Assembly (NCBI RefSeq): GCF_954871325.1
Contig: NC_088776.1
Coordinates: 11,718,052-11,782,051 of the forward strand
Reading direction: 5' to 3'
Length of the DNA: 64,000 nt
Origin: Gordionus sp. m RMFG-2023
Taxonomy: Eukaryota; Nematomorpha; Gordioida; Chordodea; Parachordodidae
Of this stretch, positions 61,151-64,000 are shown piece after piece; the first letter of the stretch is position 1, and the number at the start of each line of letters is the position of its first letter. Under the pieces are notes generated by a model that saw nothing but the letters and a program-made list of their open reading frames with translations, made no database searches and was not told the DNA's origin. A program made the position numbers and the translations under genes.

Positions 61151-63003
61151 ATTAATAAACATGCCAAGTTAATAAAAAATTTTGAGTTTATGAATGGGCG
61201 AGTTGAATAATTATCCATCAAGCGTGAATTTATTTTAATGCCCGCATGAGTAGCTGGTCATGAATAGGCTCGTACTTACCTCTACTTGGAATGAAATCAT
61301 AGGAACTTAATGATAACTTGTTAGTATTTAACAAGATCTCTTACTCTGGAAGTTTATTGGGAATAGGTATGGTGTAATGAAGGTCAACAATCTAGTTCTA
61401 TTCGTCTTAGACCAAACCTGGACCAGTCATTTCTTCAAAGAACACAAATCATACTGGATTTTTAGTTATTTTTTAATCTGGACTATAGTCTAGACGTGTT
61501 TTTTTAATATTTAAGCTTGCCTTGCTTTATTTAATCATGTAATTTTTTGGTAAATTTTATTTTATATTTCTTTTCTAAAGGAGTTACCTTAATTTTTGCT
61601 TATCTTTTTCTTTTCTTATTCTATTATCTTTATTTTGCAAAAAATTTCTCAAAAAGAATTTTACCATTAAGTTAGATATTTGTATTTTTTTTTATATTAT
61701 TCATATTTAATTAGATATTTTTAACATAAAATGCTTTTATATATTATAAAATAATAAAACAAGAATTAATTTAGGTAAAATGAAGATATTTTTAAAATAA
61801 CAAATTAATTATGACCAGTCCTGGACTGGCCTTTTTATTCATATCCGGTCCTGATCTTCACTAATATTATGCCTGTGCATGTCTAAAAATAGATTTTTTT
61901 ATTGATAAAATTTAGCTATTTAAATAAAAATATTTGTAAAATACTTGCCCATACTACTACTACTACTTAAATACCTGTTCGCTTATCAGCTCCTCATTTT
62001 GCCGCCCGATTTGAAGTCGAGTTTATAAGATTAACAACACTAATAATTAATATTTTTGATATTTATATTATAGATTCTAATTCTTGGAAGAACTTTTGTT
62101 AATAGATCAAAGTCATATCTTATAGTTCTTTTCTACTTCTCTACGATTTATTTAGAGTTTTTATCTAATAAAATATAGCTCACAGATTACTCTTCCTTGT
62201 ACCTTGAGAATTTAAAATAATCAATTTACATATATGGGTTGCTGGATTTATATTTTTAGGGCAAAATTCAATTTTTATAAATATGATAATTTAAATTTTT
62301 TAAAATAATTTTAAAATAAAGATGAATATATCAGAAGCATTAAATGATCTATCGTGTGATTTTTGCAACTAGTTAATGTAAAATTATATTACTGTTATGT
62401 ATTAATATATCATGTAAATATTAAGTTTATTAAAGTTATGTATTAACACAAATGGTTTAAAGGCTATTAAACATATATTTTTGTTAAATATATCTTATTT
62501 TTATATTCTAAATTCATATTGAGAATAATGGAATTTTATATATGAATAGTTTTATACAATAATTACTGGTTTTAGAAAACATTTTATTTAGCATCAACTT
62601 GTGGTCGTTTTATCAACCTATTGGAACTATATTTAAAAATAATTAACATCATTTTAGCAATGAATTTCAGTAATTCTAGGTGATATTAAAATTTTGAGGG
62701 TAGGTTAATAATTCTAAAGGCATGATACGAAATACTAAAAGATAATATTGAAAATAAAAAATAGGATTAATTAGAAATTTGATTGATTTATTGCTTATTA
62801 TATAATATATTTAAAAAATTGAAATTCTAAGATCTTTTCAATTTTTTTTTTCTTTGATATAATTTACGGTTTTAATTTAATTTTATTATATTAATTTTTA
62901 AAATATATTATATTTGGTTATGATTTTATATGAATAAAATTTAAAAAAATGGAATTTTTAAAATTATATTTTTATTCTATTTAAGTTTTTTAAAACTATG
63001 GTA
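61151..63003. other. AT-rich region, nothing recognised
   Basis: Around 61370-61470 and 61815-61870 there are slightly GC-richer words (ACCTGGACCAGTC, CCAGTCCTGGACTGGCC) that look like the inverted ends of a degenerate element. No J-protein exon or other gene was found. Confidence 0.3.
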
Positions 63004-63011
63004 GTAAGTAT

Positions 63012-63757
63012 CAGGGATCCAAACCGAACCTGAGCCAGACCGTTAAACAGGTATTAACCGCTATTTTTATCGTATCTGAACCGAACTCGAGCTTAAAGGA
63101 TTTTCTATCAGAACCTCTATATTGCCTTTGAACCAGTTCAAGCCTCATGATTTTATACTTATAAAATTATGTGAAAGTTATTATTAGTATATTGATAACA
63201 TTCTAATTTAATTTTTATAACCAACCATTATTATATCACTATTTTACAACATAAGCTTAGGTCGTGTCCTGGGTCGACTTAGTTTTGATATTAAATTGCT
63301 TATTAGTCTAGAATATAAAACTTTTGAACTGGAATACCCTATTTTCGATTTGTTTTAAGTATTTAGTGGCATTGTTATTTTTTGTTTTTTCCTTAAATTA
63401 AAATTTTTTCTTTTGTTTTTATATCTTGAAATAAATCGAGTCCAATATATAAATTATTTACATATAGTATTATAAATAACACATCAAAACGTAATAGTAC
63501 TGATTAACAACTATAAAGGGGAACTGGGAGCAAATCTTGAGCATAAAAAATAAAAAGAAACCACCCTCTACAACTCAAATTTCACAAACTATCACAACAA
63601 ATAAAATATATAAAAAAATGTAGCTTTTATACAAAAGTGTTCAAACTCATATTTATATATTCGAAACGAACCTATACATTATTTTCGAACTGTACCTGAA
63701 CCTTTATTTTTACCAGAACCTAAACCGAACCGATATTTGTTTTGGTTCAGATCTCTG
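63012..63757. mobile_element. 746-bp non-autonomous hAT with perfect 8-bp TSD
   Basis: GTAAGTAT flanks both ends (63004-63011 and 63758-63765). The ends are CAGGGATCCAAACCGAACC and the inverted ...GGTTCAGATCTCTG. AACCGAACC and GAACCTGAACC motifs are repeated inside both ends. No transposase fragment is visible. Confidence 0.85.
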
Positions 63758-64000
63758 GTAAGTATATAGATATTATAAGTACTGGATTTAAATGACTTGG
63801 TTTTCGATTTGAAAATTTTTTGTCGCGACATTCAGGGGAAAAATAACGTCTTAATTTCGAATATTCTTATATCTCATTATACTTCGAATTAATATCTAAA
63901 AATGCTTAGATATATTTTTCCACGCTTCCTGTTATAAAAATCGCCAATACATTCAGTGGGAAAAGGCTAACATTTAAAACATAATTTCGAATATTATTAT

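Noticed and set aside
1-64000. Bacterial or organellar origin of the window
   Set aside because: Spliceosomal introns with consistent phases, BRD7/9, bS16m with introns and many eukaryotic transposons rule this out.

Overview
This is a strongly AT-rich piece of nuclear DNA from an animal-like eukaryote. Host genes are split by GT-AG introns, and the spaces between them are packed with DNA transposons. Two host genes can be rebuilt almost completely and a third in part, all on the + strand. The first is a BRD7/BRD9-type bromodomain gene (7200-20482, 11 exons, 746 codons plus stop, every intron phase consistent). The second is a mitochondrial small-subunit ribosomal protein bS16m gene (31897-32278, 2 exons, 43-nt intron). 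The third is the 5' part of a type I (DNAJA-like) J-protein gene (58040-59974, 7 exons) whose C-terminal exons are not in the window. Introns fall into two size groups, about 38-47 nt and several hundred to 4,400 nt; the long ones hold mobile elements. The BRD7/9 family with its DUF3512 region, together with piggyBac, THAP/P-like, hAT and MULE elements, points to a metazoan. The tiny introns and low GC would suit a small-genome or parasitic lineage, but I cannot name the species.

Layout: 1-190 tandem exon-like duplication; 345-2254 palindromic foldback element built from ACGCGTCCCC repeats; 2526-4857 decayed hAT (TTF zinc finger/DUF4371 type); 5515-6734 5' part of a second hAT family; 6866-6945 tRNA-like sequence; 7200-20482 BRD7/9 gene with LINE, MITE and piggyBac remnants in its introns; 22228-30030 hAT interrupted by a 6.2-kb foldback element made of CGCGAAA repeats; 30737-30957 possible minus-strand host exons; 31897-32278 bS16m; 33436-39253 hAT carrying a THAP/P-like element, which itself carries a long-TIR DDE transposon; 39560-40105 MULE transposase remnant; 40532-46015 another hAT carrying a second element, which carries a third foldback element; 46690-48800 degenerate tandem array with an inserted hAT derivative; 50170-51950 Ty3/gypsy-like fossil; 51960-52205 LINE 3' end; 52629-53030 MITE; 53120-56503 hAT with inverted-duplicated arms; 56800-57430 unidentified coding-like remnant; 58040-59974 J-protein gene; 60660-61150 second copy of the long-TIR DDE transposase; 63012-63757 non-autonomous hAT.

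The host genes do not form an operon or pathway: one is a chromatin reader of SWI/SNF-type complexes, one a mitoribosomal protein and one an Hsp70 co-chaperone. The most striking theme is nested transposon insertion with the boundaries still readable. Target-site duplications are visible for most elements, and two three-level nests are resolved. Three foldback-type elements have arms made of short GC-containing repeats; two of them have 9-bp target duplications, and a MULE transposase remnant lies in the same window.
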